Source: Bhargavaea sp. CC-171006 (GTDB taxonomy: Bacteria; Bacillota; Bacilli; Bacillales_A; Planococcaceae). Taken from it: 64,000 nt of DNA. Under the pieces are notes generated by a model, which was given only the letters and a program-made list of their open reading frames with translations, was not told the origin of the DNA and did not search any database. Below are positions 33,143-44,567 of this stretch, piece by piece. A program made the translations under genes and the position numbers. The DNA lies in contig NZ_QUZH01000003.1 of the NCBI RefSeq assembly GCF_009761675.1, positions 1 to 64,000 of the forward strand, written 5' to 3'. Position 1 is the first letter of the stretch; the number at the start of each line of letters is the position of its first letter.

Positions 33143-33172
33143 GAACTGCCGGATTTCCGGCAGTTCTTTTTT
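33143..33172 (+). terminator. Terminator of the small membrane protein gene
   Basis: An 11-bp stem (GAACTGCCGGA / TCCGGCAGTTC) with a 2-nt loop is followed by six T residues. Confidence 0.88.
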
Positions 33173-33322
33173 ATTACAGATGAAATTTCTCTTACAATCA
33201 GGTTTCAAATCGTGTTGAATTCTGTAACATTCTGTCCTAATCGCTTTAGCAGGATTCCATTATAAGGTTATATATGGTCCTAAAGAATCACCATCACTTG
33301 TCATATTCCAATATCTACTAAT

Positions 33323-33350
33323 TTGCGGACAGGATATTTTCTACTATACT
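33323..33350 (+). promoter_or_regulatory. Promoter of mreBH
   Basis: TTGCGG and TATACT with a 16-bp spacer, 41 bp before the start codon. The region 33173-33322 upstream is AT-rich and holds nothing else I can name. Confidence 0.55.
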
Positions 33351-33390
33351 TATCATCAGCAGAAAGTATCGTTACCGGGAGGCAATTTAC

Positions 33391-34395
33391 ATGTGGAATT
33401 CTACTGATATCGGCATCGACCTTGGCACCGCCAATTTACTTATCTATACAAAATCCAAAGAAATCGTATTTGATGAACCCTCTGTCGTCGCCGTCGACCC
33501 TGCTGGACGGCTGATCGCCATCGGCCACGAGGCGAAAGTGATGCTCGGAAAAACACCTGAACAGATCACAGCAATCCGTCCGCTCCGTGATGGAGTCATC
33601 GCGGACTATGACATGACAGCAGAACTGCTTAAATCCGCCATGGCCAAGGCATCAAAGAAACTGGGCCAAACACTCCGGAAGCCCCGTGTGGTCGTTTCCA
33701 TTCCTTGTGGCGCGACATCCGTCGAACAGCGCGCAATTGTGGACGCCGTAAAATCCGGAGGTGCCAAAGAAGTTCATCTGATTGAAGAACCGGTAGCGGC
33801 AGCCATCGGAGCCGATCTCCCTGTGAGCGAACCGATAGCGAACGTCATCGTCGATATCGGCGGCGGCACGACTGAAGTCGCCATCATCTCGTTCGGCGGT
33901 GTCGTCTCTTCCAATAGCGTGAAATTTGCCGGCGACAAGATGGATGAGGAAATCATCCATCACATCCGGAAGCGTCATAACCTCATCATCGGGGAACAGA
34001 CGGCCGAAGCGATCAAGAAAGAGATCGGTTTTGCGCCGATCGCCCATGAGGCAAAAACAATGGATATCCGGGGCCGCGATGTCGTCACCGGCCTGCCGAA
34101 GACCATCACACTCCACTCCCGGGATATTCAACAATGTCTTAAAGAGGGAATGGAAACGATTCTTGAGGCCATCCGCACGACACTCGAGCAATGCCCGGCG
34201 GAACTGTCCGGCGACATCGTTGACCAGGGCATCGTCCTCACCGGAGGCGGCGCCCTCATGAACGGCATGCAGGACTGGCTGTCAGAGGTTATATCCGTAC
34301 CGGTCCATACCTCCCCTGATCCGATGAAGGCAGTGGTATTCGGCACCGGAAAGGCCCTCGGCACGATCAAAACGATGCGAAAAATTGCAAACTGA
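33391..34395 (+). CDS. mreBH: MreB-family cell-shape protein, MreBH-like
   Basis: This 334-residue bacterial actin organises cell-wall elongation on the inner membrane face. Actin-fold motifs are [13 protein letters not shown] (phosphate 1, residue 7), [19 protein letters not shown] (phosphate 2, about residue 152) and [13 protein letters not shown] (adenosine, about residue 281). It resembles B. subtilis MreBH most: single gene, 335-residue length and C-terminus [18 protein letters not shown]. MreBH interacts with lytic enzymes such as LytE. GGGAGG lies 11 bp before the ATG. MreB or Mbl identity cannot be fully excluded. Confidence 0.88.
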   Translation: MWNSTDIGIDLGTANLLIYTKSKEIVFDEPSVVAVDPAGRLIAIGHEAKVMLGKTPEQITAIRPLRDGVIADYDMTAELLKSAMAKASKKLGQTLRKPRVVVSIPCGATSVEQRAIVDAVKSGGAKEVHLIEEPVAAAIGADLPVSEPIANVIVDIGGGTTEVAIISFGGVVSSNSVKFAGDKMDEEIIHHIRKRHNLIIGEQTAEAIKKEIGFAPIAHEAKTMDIRGRDVVTGLPKTITLHSRDIQQCLKEGMETILEAIRTTLEQCPAELSGDIVDQGIVLTGGGALMNGMQDWLSEVISVPVHTSPDPMKAVVFGTGKALGTIKTMRKIAN

Positions 34396-34408
34396 ACATG
34401 ACAAGTCC

Positions 34409-34441
34409 CCCCGGGAATGCAGCCCCTGCTTCCCGGGGTTC
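34409..34441 (+). terminator. Terminator-like hairpin after mreBH
   Basis: CCCCGGGAA / TTCCCGGGG stem with a 12-nt loop; the T tail is short. Confidence 0.65.
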
Positions 34442-34464
34442 TTACGTTCACAACACAAAGCAAA

Positions 34465-34501
34465 AGGACCCTGTTCCGGCTCATGGCCGGAATAGGGTCC
34501 T
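34465..34501. terminator. Terminator of the pepF-acetyltransferase operon
   Basis: AGGACCCT-TTCCGGC / GCCGGAA-AGGGTCCT stem; the minus strand has TTTTGCTTTG after it. Confidence 0.72.
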
Positions 34502-34540
34502 CAGTTTTGCAATGGGTTTCCGCAAAGCGGCCTTACCCTT

Positions 34541-35086
34541 TCAATGCCCATCCTCAATGATGGAATAGATGTAGTGGTCCTCCCATACACCGTTGATGAA
34601 AAGCAGTTGGCGCAGCAAGCCTTCCCGCTCCATGCCGGCCTTCTCAAGCACCCTGACCGATGCCTGGTTCCTCGGGGAAACATAAGCCTCGATCCGGTGC
34701 AGCCCTGCACGCTCAAATCCGAACTGCAGCACAAGCCTCAGTGCCTCTGTCGCGATGCCGCGGCCCGCTTCCCCTTGGTCGACCGAGTAACCGACAAAGC
34801 CGCTCAGGAAAGGCAGCCGTTTAAGTCCGTACAGGGAGATATGGCCGATCAACCGGCCGTCCTCCGCCCGGAAAATGCCGAAACTGTATTCCCGCTTTTC
34901 CCTGAGCTGCTGGAGGGACTCACGGATCTTTTCCCGCTGGACGCCTACCGTATAGTAGGAACTGTCATGCCGAGGCTCATAAACCGACCAGTAATACTTG
35001 TTCCTGGATACGAGGTTGGTCATGGCGAGAGCGTCGTCGTCGGTGAGGACGCGTAAAATGACTTTTTCGCCCTTCAGCGTGATCAC
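34541..35086 (-). CDS. GNAT family N-acetyltransferase (RimJ/RimL-like)
   Basis: This 181-residue acetyl-CoA-dependent transferase belongs to the RimJ/RimL group. The acetyl-CoA-binding segment is YSVDQGEAGRGIATEALRLV (about residues 103-122), followed by the conserved RIEAYVSPRNQASVRVLEKAGM. Members acetylate ribosomal proteins or small amines; the target here is unknown. The start is GTG, 6 bp after the pepF stop, and its AAGGGTGA ribosome site overlaps the end of pepF. That implies coupling to pepF. Confidence 0.9.
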   Translation of the reverse strand: MITLKGEKVILRVLTDDDALAMTNLVSRNKYYWSVYEPRHDSSYYTVGVQREKIRESLQQLREKREYSFGIFRAEDGRLIGHISLYGLKRLPFLSGFVGYSVDQGEAGRGIATEALRLVLQFGFERAGLHRIEAYVSPRNQASVRVLEKAGMEREGLLRQLLFINGVWEDHYIYSIIEDGH

Positions 35087-35092
35087 GTCGGC

Positions 35093-36895
<1,803 letters not shown>

Positions 36896-37061
36896 CCCAA
36901 TTCCCCCTGACTGTTTGCCAATTTTCTAATAACATTTTCCTTACAATTATAACACGGTTGTTCGGAAGGCGAAACTTGCCAACTGGCAAAAAAGCGTCAC
37001 ACTTTCCGCCGTTAATGTCTTAAAACCCATGTATACTAATACGGGTAGGAGGTGAAGAAGA

Positions 37062-37805
37062 TTGATCCGAAAACTGTTGATGGGGATCGCCCTGATTGCG
37101 GCGGTCGGCTTCCATGCCTCGGCGATGTTCATGCCGGCGTTCGGGCGGCCCGCCGGGGAGATTGCTGCGCGGCTTCCGGTCGTCTTCATGCCGTCCATGT
37201 TCTCGGCGCTGATCCTGCTTGTCCTCGTGCCGCTGCTGGCGCTGTACGTCATCCGGGGCGGCGGGCAGGCGGACCGGCCCGCAATCGCCAATCTGCGTGC
37301 CGCTCTTTTCATCACGGCTTCCATTCTTCATATTATCGAACTCATCACTTGGCAGGAAGAACGGTTTCTCCTGTTTACAGCGTCCGAAGTTGCCATGCTG
37401 GCCGTTTTGGCTGCCCTCTACTTCACTTATCCGAAGAAAGAAAACCGCCTTTCCGGACGGATTCCCATTTCAGGGATGTTCTCTTACTTCTTCTTCAGCC
37501 TCCTTGTCGCGGTCCACTACACGCTTGAGGCAAATGACTGGGGCGGGCTTGGCCTGAGTGATGCACTTTGGGCGATCATCACGCTGACATTTGCCGCGGC
37601 AGTCGCGCTGCATTTCCTTTATCATCACAGTGATGATATGTTTGCGGGCGTCTTTGCCTGGATGTCTATCATGGTCGCCGCGAGGAACGGGATTGACGAG
37701 CCGCTTGTCTCCGCTGCTTCCCTTTTCCTTGCCGGCACCGTCATCACCTGGATGGTCATGAGCAGAAGGCAAAGCAAAAAAGTGTCCCGAACGGCAGAAG
37801 ATTAA
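37062..37805 (+). CDS. Hypothetical multi-pass membrane protein
   Basis: This 247-residue protein has about seven or eight hydrophobic segments (residues 4-22, 40-63, 81-97, 105-120, 134-150, 163-188, 191-205, 212-230). I do not recognise the family. Start is TTG at 37062 with an excellent AGGAGGTG 7 bp upstream, so the gene is probably real. A -10 TATACT lies at 37032-37037. Two His residues (YHH near residue 187) and several Met residues lie in the helices. It stands alone between pepF and map. Confidence 0.7.
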   Translation: MIRKLLMGIALIAAVGFHASAMFMPAFGRPAGEIAARLPVVFMPSMFSALILLVLVPLLALYVIRGGGQADRPAIANLRAALFITASILHIIELITWQEERFLLFTASEVAMLAVLAALYFTYPKKENRLSGRIPISGMFSYFFFSLLVAVHYTLEANDWGGLGLSDALWAIITLTFAAAVALHFLYHHSDDMFAGVFAWMSIMVAARNGIDEPLVSAASLFLAGTVITWMVMSRRQSKKVSRTAED

Positions 37806-37814
37806 TCATCATAC

Positions 37815-37851
37815 GCAAAATGGTCCCGGGATATTTTCCCGGGACCGTTTT
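37815..37851 (-). terminator. Terminator of map
   Basis: GGTCCCGGGA / TCCCGGGACC stem followed on the plus strand by GTTTTTT and on the minus strand by ATTTTGC. It lies between the convergent membrane-protein gene and map and can serve both. Confidence 0.75.
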
Positions 37852-38643
<792 letters not shown>

Positions 38644-38674
38644 CTATACCACAGACCGGACCTCCGCCAAACAG

Positions 38675-39016
38675 TCACGATTTCAGCGCCCGGATTCCCG
38701 CCGCTGCACACCAGACAAACGCCGCCCCCTGAAAAACGGCATATAAAAGAGACAGCAAGGCAGCAGTGCCCGCATGCCCGAAAGACGGTGCCATGCCGGT
38801 GAACGCCGCTTCCCTCACCTCGTTCGCCGCGATGATCGTGGTGACAAGAAGGGCTGCGAGCGGCACGGCCGGAATCAGCTGGATGGCAAGCGCCCGCTTC
38901 GCGTGGCGCCGGACCATCCCGTCGCCCGATGCGAAAAGCAGAACAAGCGGGAACAGGACGGGAGCGAACAGGATGCTGAAGTAGTTGAATGAAGCGATCA
39001 GGCGGGGATTGTCCAT
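38675..39016 (-). CDS. Small membrane protein (DUF4870-like)
   Basis: This 113-residue protein has three to four hydrophobic segments (about residues 12-28, 43-63, 83-105). A basic loop with MVRRHAKRALAIQL precedes the second segment. That pattern, with a polar helix rich in His/Lys/Arg before a hydrophobic helix, is typical of DUF4870-type proteins, but the match is loose. GGAGGG lies 6 bp before the ATG. It follows nothing obvious and precedes map in the same direction. Confidence 0.6.
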   Translation of the reverse strand: MDNPRLIASFNYFSILFAPVLFPLVLLFASGDGMVRRHAKRALAIQLIPAVPLAALLVTTIIAANEVREAAFTGMAPSFGHAGTAALLSLLYAVFQGAAFVWCAAAGIRALKS

Positions 39017-39128
39017 GAGGCCCTCCTTCCGGAATGTGGCACAGCAGCTGTTATCATCGTATGACGGGCCGGGTTGAAAACGGCGGGCGGGTAGTCTAAA
39101 CTTGGAGTGTCCATACTGAATAGTTGAA

Positions 39129-39222
39129 CCACAAGGGGAGCCGCGGATTGTCGCGGCTGAGAGTGGGCGGACGGCGCCCAGACCCTTTGAACCTGTAAGG
39201 TCATGCTTGCGCAGGGATGTGG
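39129..39222 (+). ncRNA. TPP (thiamine pyrophosphate) riboswitch
   Basis: It has the THI-box core: GGGGAGC near 39135, GCTGAGAG near 39156, ACCCTTTGAACCTG near 39182 and GCGCAGGGATGTGG near 39210. The outer helix P1 is CCACA (39129-39133) with TGTGG (39218-39222). A terminator follows at 39243-39270, so ligand binding should end transcription before thiT. Confidence 0.95.
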
Positions 39223-39242
39223 ATGGAAAACGATGCCTGCAG

Positions 39243-39270
39243 GCGTCCGGCTCTGTCCCGGACGCTTTTT
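39243..39270 (+). terminator. Regulatory terminator of the TPP riboswitch
   Basis: GCGTCCGG / CCGGACGC stem with a 7-nt loop then TTTTT, between riboswitch and thiT. Confidence 0.85.
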
Positions 39271-39320
39271 ATATTGGTCATCCCCATCTTGCGACAATAT
39301 TAATTGGGGGGAATCTTCCG

Positions 39321-39884
39321 ATGCAACGGAATCAACGTCTTCAGTTCCTGATCGAGGTCGCAATCTTTTCCGCGATCGGCTTTGTCTTGGATCAGATATC
39401 CATCAAACTCTGGTTTCAGGGCGGCTCCATCAGCCTCACGATGGTGCCGATCGTCCTGATGGCCTTTCGCTGGGGACTCGGGGGTGGCCTGCTTACCGGC
39501 CTGATCCTCGGAATTCTCCAGACATTTGCCGGAGCCTACATTATCCATCCGGTACAGGGCTTCCTGGATTATATCGCGGCATTCGTCGTGATCGGCGCGG
39601 CCGCTTTCCTCCGCCCGATGGTGCTGCGGGGCGCCGACGCCGGCGAAAAGGGACGGATGGTGACCGGCATCGTCATCGGTACGGTCATCGGCGGCCTGCT
39701 CCGCTACGTCATGCACGTCCTGTCGGGCGTCGTATTCTTTGGCGCTGCTGCGATTGATGCCGGAGACAATGTCTGGTGGTATTCAATCGTCTACAACGCA
39801 GGCTACATGATCCCGTCGATCATCCTGACTGCCGCCGCCTGCGCACTCCTCTTCAGCACAGCGCCTCGGCTGCTGAAGCGATAA
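39321..39884 (+). CDS. thiT: Energy-coupled thiamine transporter ThiT
   Basis: This 187-residue membrane protein is the thiamine-binding S component of an ECF transporter; it uses a shared EcfAAT module encoded elsewhere. Six helices are predicted. Aromatic residues typical of the thiamine site are in the C-terminal half (VWWYSIVYNAGYMIPS near residue 152). ATG 39321 has GGGGGGAA upstream; the frame runs open to 39207, but this overlaps the riboswitch. Control by the TPP riboswitch supports the function. Confidence 0.93.
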   Translation: MQRNQRLQFLIEVAIFSAIGFVLDQISIKLWFQGGSISLTMVPIVLMAFRWGLGGGLLTGLILGILQTFAGAYIIHPVQGFLDYIAAFVVIGAAAFLRPMVLRGADAGEKGRMVTGIVIGTVIGGLLRYVMHVLSGVVFFGAAAIDAGDNVWWYSIVYNAGYMIPSIILTAAACALLFSTAPRLLKR

Positions 39885-39940
39885 GCCCAGCCTGCCCATG
39901 CGGCGGCTGGAATAAACCGGAATTCAGATGGACAGACGGA

Positions 39941-39966
39941 CCCCCGCCGGGATCGGCGGGGGTTTT
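39941..39966 (+). terminator. Terminator of thiT
   Basis: CCCCCGCC / GGCGGGGG stem followed by TTTT. Confidence 0.8.
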
Positions 39967-40012
39967 GGATTAGGGACGTTGCAACTGAGATTGTCAACGT
40001 TTCTCGACCTTA

Positions 40013-40936
40013 TCAGATAAACGAAAACCCCTCCGGCGATTCGGAGGGGTTAAAGTAAATGGCATGGATGCCCTGAAGATGTTCATCGACTGCAGATCGG
40101 GACGGTGTCTCGCCACCGCCATAAGCACTTCGCCCGTCCGCTTCCTGCATCCGCCTGTTCATCTCCTCAAACGAGACCGGGTTCGGCGGCGGCACCTCCC
40201 ACGGTTCGACGGTCAGACGGTAAGGGGAGTTTTCAAAGAAGGCGTTCGCCATCCGCCGGTATCCTTCAAGCGTCGGATGGACGTCAGCCGGGTTCGGAAG
40301 CAGCTGGCTGCCTTCTGAGGCAAACGCCTTTTCTACCGGTACGAACACGGCTCCCGCAGCCTCCGCCTCCTGTTTCAGGATCGCATTCAGCCGGCCGAGC
40401 TCTTTTCGGAGACCCGATTTCATCTCCTCACGGGCATGTGGATACGGGAAATAATAGCCCATGATGTAAACAGTCGCCCGCGGCGCCCGCTCCGCCAGTT
40501 CATCCAGTATGGACGCCACATTCATCCTGACCCCGTTCAGCGCATAATCAGCCGGGATCCGCTCGTAGGCAATCGTGCCTGCCCGGGAATCGTAGCGCAC
40601 CAGACCGAGGAGGTCATTGGCGCCCGCGGAAACCGTGATCAGTGTGGACCGTTCCAGAATAGGCCTTGCTTCATCCGACCGGACCCTCTCCAGCACCTGG
40701 CCGCTCGTGAGCCCCGGATAGCTGAGGTCCTTTGAATAAAAGGCGACCGGTACATGCCGGCGCATCTCCATCGCGATCATGTCCGCATAGCCGAAATCGA
40801 TCGCCCGGTCCGGGGTCTGGCCGGCTGCAAGAGAATCGCCGAGTGCGACATAGGAGACGGGAGCCGCGGCCTGTACGTTTCCGGCCTGCGGAATCAGAAG
40901 GAAAAGAGCGCCTACAAGGAAGGCAAGACGCCTCAT
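40013..40936 (-). CDS. SGNH/GDSL hydrolase, secreted
   Basis: This 307-residue lipase/esterase-like protein has a signal peptide (about residues 1-23). The blocks are GDSLAAG (nucleophile Ser near residue 35), VSAGANDLLG (about residue 103) and DVHPTLEGYRRMA with the catalytic Asp and His near residue 218. It resembles Bacillus YpmR-like extracellular SGNH proteins. Its start overlaps the helicase stop by 4 bp, so the two are coupled. Substrate unknown. A terminator hairpin overlaps its last codons. Confidence 0.88.
   Translation of the reverse strand: MRRLAFLVGALFLLIPQAGNVQAAAPVSYVALGDSLAAGQTPDRAIDFGYADMIAMEMRRHVPVAFYSKDLSYPGLTSGQVLERVRSDEARPILERSTLITVSAGANDLLGLVRYDSRAGTIAYERIPADYALNGVRMNVASILDELAERAPRATVYIMGYYFPYPHAREEMKSGLRKELGRLNAILKQEAEAAGAVFVPVEKAFASEGSQLLPNPADVHPTLEGYRRMANAFFENSPYRLTVEPWEVPPPNPVSFEEMNRRMQEADGRSAYGGGETPSRSAVDEHLQGIHAIYFNPSESPEGFSFI
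40021..40050 (-). terminator. Terminator overlapping the end of the SGNH gene
   Basis: ACCCCTCCG / CGGAGGGGT stem followed on the minus strand by TTTTCGTTT. Part of the stem is coding sequence. Confidence 0.78.
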
Positions 40937-42159
40937 CGGCGTTTCCCGCCCTTGTTCCCTTCCATCTTCTTGCCGTTCCGCTGTCCCTTGCCGGCATTGC
41001 CCGCCGGCTTCCCGGATGACGCGGCCTGCACGGTCTTGGAGGAGCCTTCGATCAGGCTCCCCTTGTGCCAGACTTTCTGGACCGGTTTGCCCGTCAGCGC
41101 ACGGGTCAGCTTCCGGTACGTCTTCTCGTCCGGGTATGAAACGAACGACAGCACTTCTCCGTCTGCACCCGCGCGCCCCGTCCTGCCCGAGCGGTGCGTG
41201 TACTGTTCTTCAGTGCGCGGCACATCGATATGGATCACATGCGTCAGGCCGGTGATATCAAGCCCGCGTGCCGCAACATCGGTCGCGATGAGGATGCGCA
41301 CCGTACCGTCACGGAACCCGTCAAGCGCCTGTTTGCGCTCCATCTTGTTCATGCCGGAATGAAGCACGGCCACCGGCGCTCCCTCGAACTTCAGCTTCGA
41401 CTCCTTCATGAGCAGCTGGTCCGTATTGTTGATAAAAGCAAGCGCCCGCAAGCCTTCCACATGGGACAGCCTGCGGATCAGGTCCGTTTTGTCACGCTCG
41501 TCCACCTTGGTGAAGGAATGGATGACCTCGCCCTGCTTCGGCAGCTCTTCCGCGGTCACTTTCAGCTGGAGCGGATCATCCATGAACCGCTCCGCGACAA
41601 GTCGGATTTCATCGGTGATGGTTGCCGAGACGACCGCGACCCGGCAGTCGGATGCGGCAGCACTGATCAGCGATTTGACGTCGGTCCGGTGGTCGCGCCC
41701 CAGAAGCTGGTCCCCTTCATCCAAAACGATATGCCGGATGTCATGCATCTTCAGCTTCCGGTCATTCGCCAGCTCCCAAACGCGTCCCGGCGTCCCGACG
41801 ACAATCGTCGGCTTCTTTTTCAGCTTCTCGATCTGGCGCTGTTTGTTCGCGCCTCCGATCAACTGCGTGACCGTGACGTCCGTGCCTTCCGTCCATTCGC
41901 GGAACACTTCGACGATCTGCATGCAGAGCTCCTGGGAAGGCGCCATGACAAGTGCCTCCGTTTTCTTTGAAGTGCCATCAACAAGCGACAGAAGCGGGAT
42001 GACATAGGCGAGCGTCTTCCCCGACCCTGTCGGCGATTCCGCGACAATGTCCCGTCCGTCGATCATTGCGGGAATCATCTTTGACTGAATCGGCATCTCC
42101 TCTTCAAATGTCCATTTTTCCCGGAACTGCGGCTCCAGCCGTTCGATCCAACTCATCAT
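40933..42159 (-). CDS. yfmL: DEAD-box-type RNA helicase (YfmL-like)
   Basis: This 408-residue ATP-dependent RNA helicase has Q-motif region QSKMIPAMIDGRD, motif I AESPTGSGKT (about residue 38), motif Ia APSQEL, motif III SAT, and motif VI HRSGRTGRAG near residue 321. Motif II reads DEGD instead of DEAD. A basic, Gly/Asn/Lys-rich tail (residues 370-408) should bind RNA. Length and region resemble B. subtilis YfmL, linked to 50S ribosome assembly. The gene overlaps the SGNH gene by 4 bp. Confidence 0.9.
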   Translation of the reverse strand: MMSWIERLEPQFREKWTFEEEMPIQSKMIPAMIDGRDIVAESPTGSGKTLAYVIPLLSLVDGTSKKTEALVMAPSQELCMQIVEVFREWTEGTDVTVTQLIGGANKQRQIEKLKKKPTIVVGTPGRVWELANDRKLKMHDIRHIVLDEGDQLLGRDHRTDVKSLISAAASDCRVAVVSATITDEIRLVAERFMDDPLQLKVTAEELPKQGEVIHSFTKVDERDKTDLIRRLSHVEGLRALAFINNTDQLLMKESKLKFEGAPVAVLHSGMNKMERKQALDGFRDGTVRILIATDVAARGLDITGLTHVIHIDVPRTEEQYTHRSGRTGRAGADGEVLSFVSYPDEKTYRKLTRALTGKPVQKVWHKGSLIEGSSKTVQAASSGKPAGNAGKGQRNGKKMEGNKGGKRR

Positions 42160-42266
42160 CCATTCCCCGTTTCACAACAATATTTTTCTCCATTCCATTG
42201 TTTCTCCGAATTAATCATCGATATGCAAAACGGATGGCAGAGAAACGTTTACCATCCGCATGATCT

Positions 42267-42974
42267 TCATTTATCTATTCTGAGACTGTGGCCGCATGCC
42301 AGGATCGCCTTTTCTGCAAGAACGAGAAGCGAATCGATGTAATGATCATTCAACGACAGCTCCTTTTTCACTATAGACAGTTCGGTGCAGCCGAGCACGA
42401 CTTTGTCACAGCCTTTTTCCTTCATATCCTCTTCCACCCTGGCCCACAAATCGGGGTCTGCCGGGCGACCGGCCTTTACATAATCATAAATAATCGACAT
42501 GACGGTTTTCTGAACATCTTCATCCGGCAAGACCGGCATGATCCCTTTGGCTTCACATGCATTCTGATAAACCCGGCTGATAAGGGTCCCGTCCGTTGCC
42601 AGGATACCAAGCGTCTCGGCTCCCTCTTCGGCTGCACGTTTTATCGTCTCTTCGATCATGTTCAGAACCGGCACCGGGGACGCCGCTGCGATCTCCCGAT
42701 AAAATGAGTGGGCCGTATTGCACGGAATCGCAATCAGGTCCGCCCCTGCCCTTGCAAGCCGCTCTGTATCGCGGACAATGAAAGGGACAGGGTCAGTCTC
42801 TCCCGGATCGATGATGAAGGCTGTACGGTCAGGAATGGCTGTGTTATTTGTGATCACCATGTCCACGTGATCCTGATCACGATCAGCATCCGTATGCCGG
42901 ACAATCATCTCTCCGATATACATCGTGGCGAGCGGTCCGACTCCCCCGAGGATTCCAAGTGTTTTCTTCTCCAT
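42267..42974 (-). CDS. Aspartate/glutamate racemase family protein
   Basis: This 235-residue cofactor-independent racemase interconverts L- and D-amino acids. The two catalytic cysteines are in IPCNTAH (about residue 83) and LGCTELS (about residue 193). It is closer to the YgeA/RacX group than to the cell-wall MurI. ATG 42974 is preceded by a modest AAAGGA; the frame extends to 43097 but that portion contains the promoter. The context (FemAB and ATP-grasp genes 3-4 kb away) suggests supply of D-Asp or D-Glu for peptidoglycan bridges, an inference. Confidence 0.88.
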   Translation of the reverse strand: MEKKTLGILGGVGPLATMYIGEMIVRHTDADRDQDHVDMVITNNTAIPDRTAFIIDPGETDPVPFIVRDTERLARAGADLIAIPCNTAHSFYREIAAASPVPVLNMIEETIKRAAEEGAETLGILATDGTLISRVYQNACEAKGIMPVLPDEDVQKTVMSIIYDYVKAGRPADPDLWARVEEDMKEKGCDKVVLGCTELSIVKKELSLNDHYIDSLLVLAEKAILACGHSLRIDK

Positions 42975-43014
42975 GTTGTCCAATCCTTTGCTGTCTATCT
43001 GTTTATGGGTGTAA

Positions 43015-43023
43015 ATTATATCA
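43015..43023 (-). promoter_or_regulatory. Extended -10 promoter of the racemase gene
   Basis: On the minus strand TGATATAAT is TGN plus consensus TATAAT, about 40 bp upstream of the start. No good -35, as expected for an extended -10. Confidence 0.65.
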
Positions 43024-43053
43024 CAGAAGGCATTCGTTTCGATATAAATGCCA

Positions 43054-44514
43054 TTACTCGTTCGGCGGCTTGACGCGCCCCTGCTCCCGCTGCTCAAAGG
43101 CGTAAGCGAATCCGATCAGAAGCGGTTCTGCGAATGCCCTGCCATAGAAAGCGATGCCGAATGGCTCGCCTTCCTCTGTCTTCCCGGCCTGCACGGCGAC
43201 GCCCGGGTAGCCGGCTGCAGCGCCAAAGCTGAGGCCGTGGGACTGCGGAAAGACGAGGGCAGTGATATCATGTTCGCGGAATGCCCGTTCCAGTGCGAGT
43301 TCGGACGACAGATGCCTGTTCCGCTCGAGCGCTTCCAGATAGGCACGCTCGGTCAGCGTCCCCGATGTCCGGTCCGACTGTTCCAGCATGTTCTGGCCGA
43401 ACTTCAGCGTTTCCTCCGGATGTCGATTGTTGAATTCGATGACGTCAGACAGTGTCCGGACCGGATTGCTTGCGGGCGTCCTACCAAGGTAGGCGTTTAC
43501 CGCTACCTTGAATTCATGCATGAGCACATCATAACCCAGGTCATCTTCCATGACGCCAAGGTCAATGTCATCGATGATTTCAGCTCCGCACGCTTTCAGT
43601 ACTTCCAGCTTTCGGTCGAACAGGTCCTGGACCTCACTGTCCGCCTCGTTTTCGAAGATGTTGCGGGCAACGCCGATGCGCGCACCTTTTAGCGCATCCG
43701 GATCAAGGCAGGCTTCCCAGTCCTGGCCTTCCCATGCACCGCTCAGGGATGTCACCGGGTCAGACGGATCCTCTCCGACCATCTCCCGGAACAAGAGCAG
43801 CGCATCTTCCACGGTCCTGGCAAGCGGACCGGGGATATCCTGTGTCATGGACAGCGGGATGACACCGGTCCGGCTGATGGCGCCGACGGTCGGCTTGATC
43901 CCGACAAGGCTATTCTGCACGGCCGGCTCGATGATGGACCCGGTCGTTTCAGTGCCGACCGATGCCGCCGCCAGGTTTGCAGCGACTGCCACTGCCGCAC
44001 CCGAGCTTGAGCCGCCGCAGTCAAACTGTCCGTAAGGGCTCTTGACCTGTCCGCCCCTTGAGCTGTAGCCGTTCGTCATTTTGTCGGACATGAAGTTTGC
44101 CCACTCGGTCATGTTCGTCTTGCCTAGGATGACTGCACCGGCCTCCCGCAGTTTCTTGACGAGAAAGGCGTCTGCGGCTGCGTAATGATCGGCCAGGGCA
44201 AGCGCCCCGCAGCTGGTATGCATCTTGTCACCGGTATCCATGTTGTCCTTTAGAAGGACCGGGATGCCGTGGAGTGGTGATCGCATCCCCTTCACCTGAC
44301 GCTCATAGTCCAGCTGCCTGGCGATCTGGAGGGCATCCGGGTTTACCTCAAGGACGGCGTTGACGTTGCGGCCGAATTCCGAAATCCTCGACAGGTACAT
44401 GACCGTGAGCTCCTCCGCCGTAACCTCCCCTTTCACCATCTTCTGCTGCATCTCCCGGATGGTCGCCTCTTCCAGCCATTCATCCCTGATACGTTCCAGT
44501 CGTTCGTTCTGCAT
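43054..44514 (-). CDS. Amidase signature family protein
   Basis: This 486-residue hydrolase has the Ser-cisSer-Lys triad: Lys in VLLKDNMDT (about residue 88), the cis-Ser in GGSSSGAAVAVAANL (about residue 167), and the nucleophile Ser in GTETTGSI (about residue 188). It resembles AdhT/YhaA-type and peptide amidases more than GatA, as it lacks GatBC neighbours. ATG 44514 has GGAGGG seven bases upstream. The natural amide is unknown. Confidence 0.9.
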   Translation of the reverse strand: MQNERLERIRDEWLEEATIREMQQKMVKGEVTAEELTVMYLSRISEFGRNVNAVLEVNPDALQIARQLDYERQVKGMRSPLHGIPVLLKDNMDTGDKMHTSCGALALADHYAAADAFLVKKLREAGAVILGKTNMTEWANFMSDKMTNGYSSRGGQVKSPYGQFDCGGSSSGAAVAVAANLAAASVGTETTGSIIEPAVQNSLVGIKPTVGAISRTGVIPLSMTQDIPGPLARTVEDALLLFREMVGEDPSDPVTSLSGAWEGQDWEACLDPDALKGARIGVARNIFENEADSEVQDLFDRKLEVLKACGAEIIDDIDLGVMEDDLGYDVLMHEFKVAVNAYLGRTPASNPVRTLSDVIEFNNRHPEETLKFGQNMLEQSDRTSGTLTERAYLEALERNRHLSSELALERAFREHDITALVFPQSHGLSFGAAAGYPGVAVQAGKTEEGEPFGIAFYGRAFAEPLLIGFAYAFEQREQGRVKPPNE

Positions 44515-44531
44515 CCTGATCCCTCCGATAG

Positions 44532-44561
44532 AAAAAGCCGGCCGGCTGATGGCCGTCCGGC
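44532..44561 (-). terminator. Terminator of the FbpA-like gene
   Basis: GCCGGACGGC / GCCGGCCGGC stem followed on the minus strand by TTTTTC. It separates the small gene from the amidase. Confidence 0.82.
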
Positions 44562-44567
44562 ATACGA

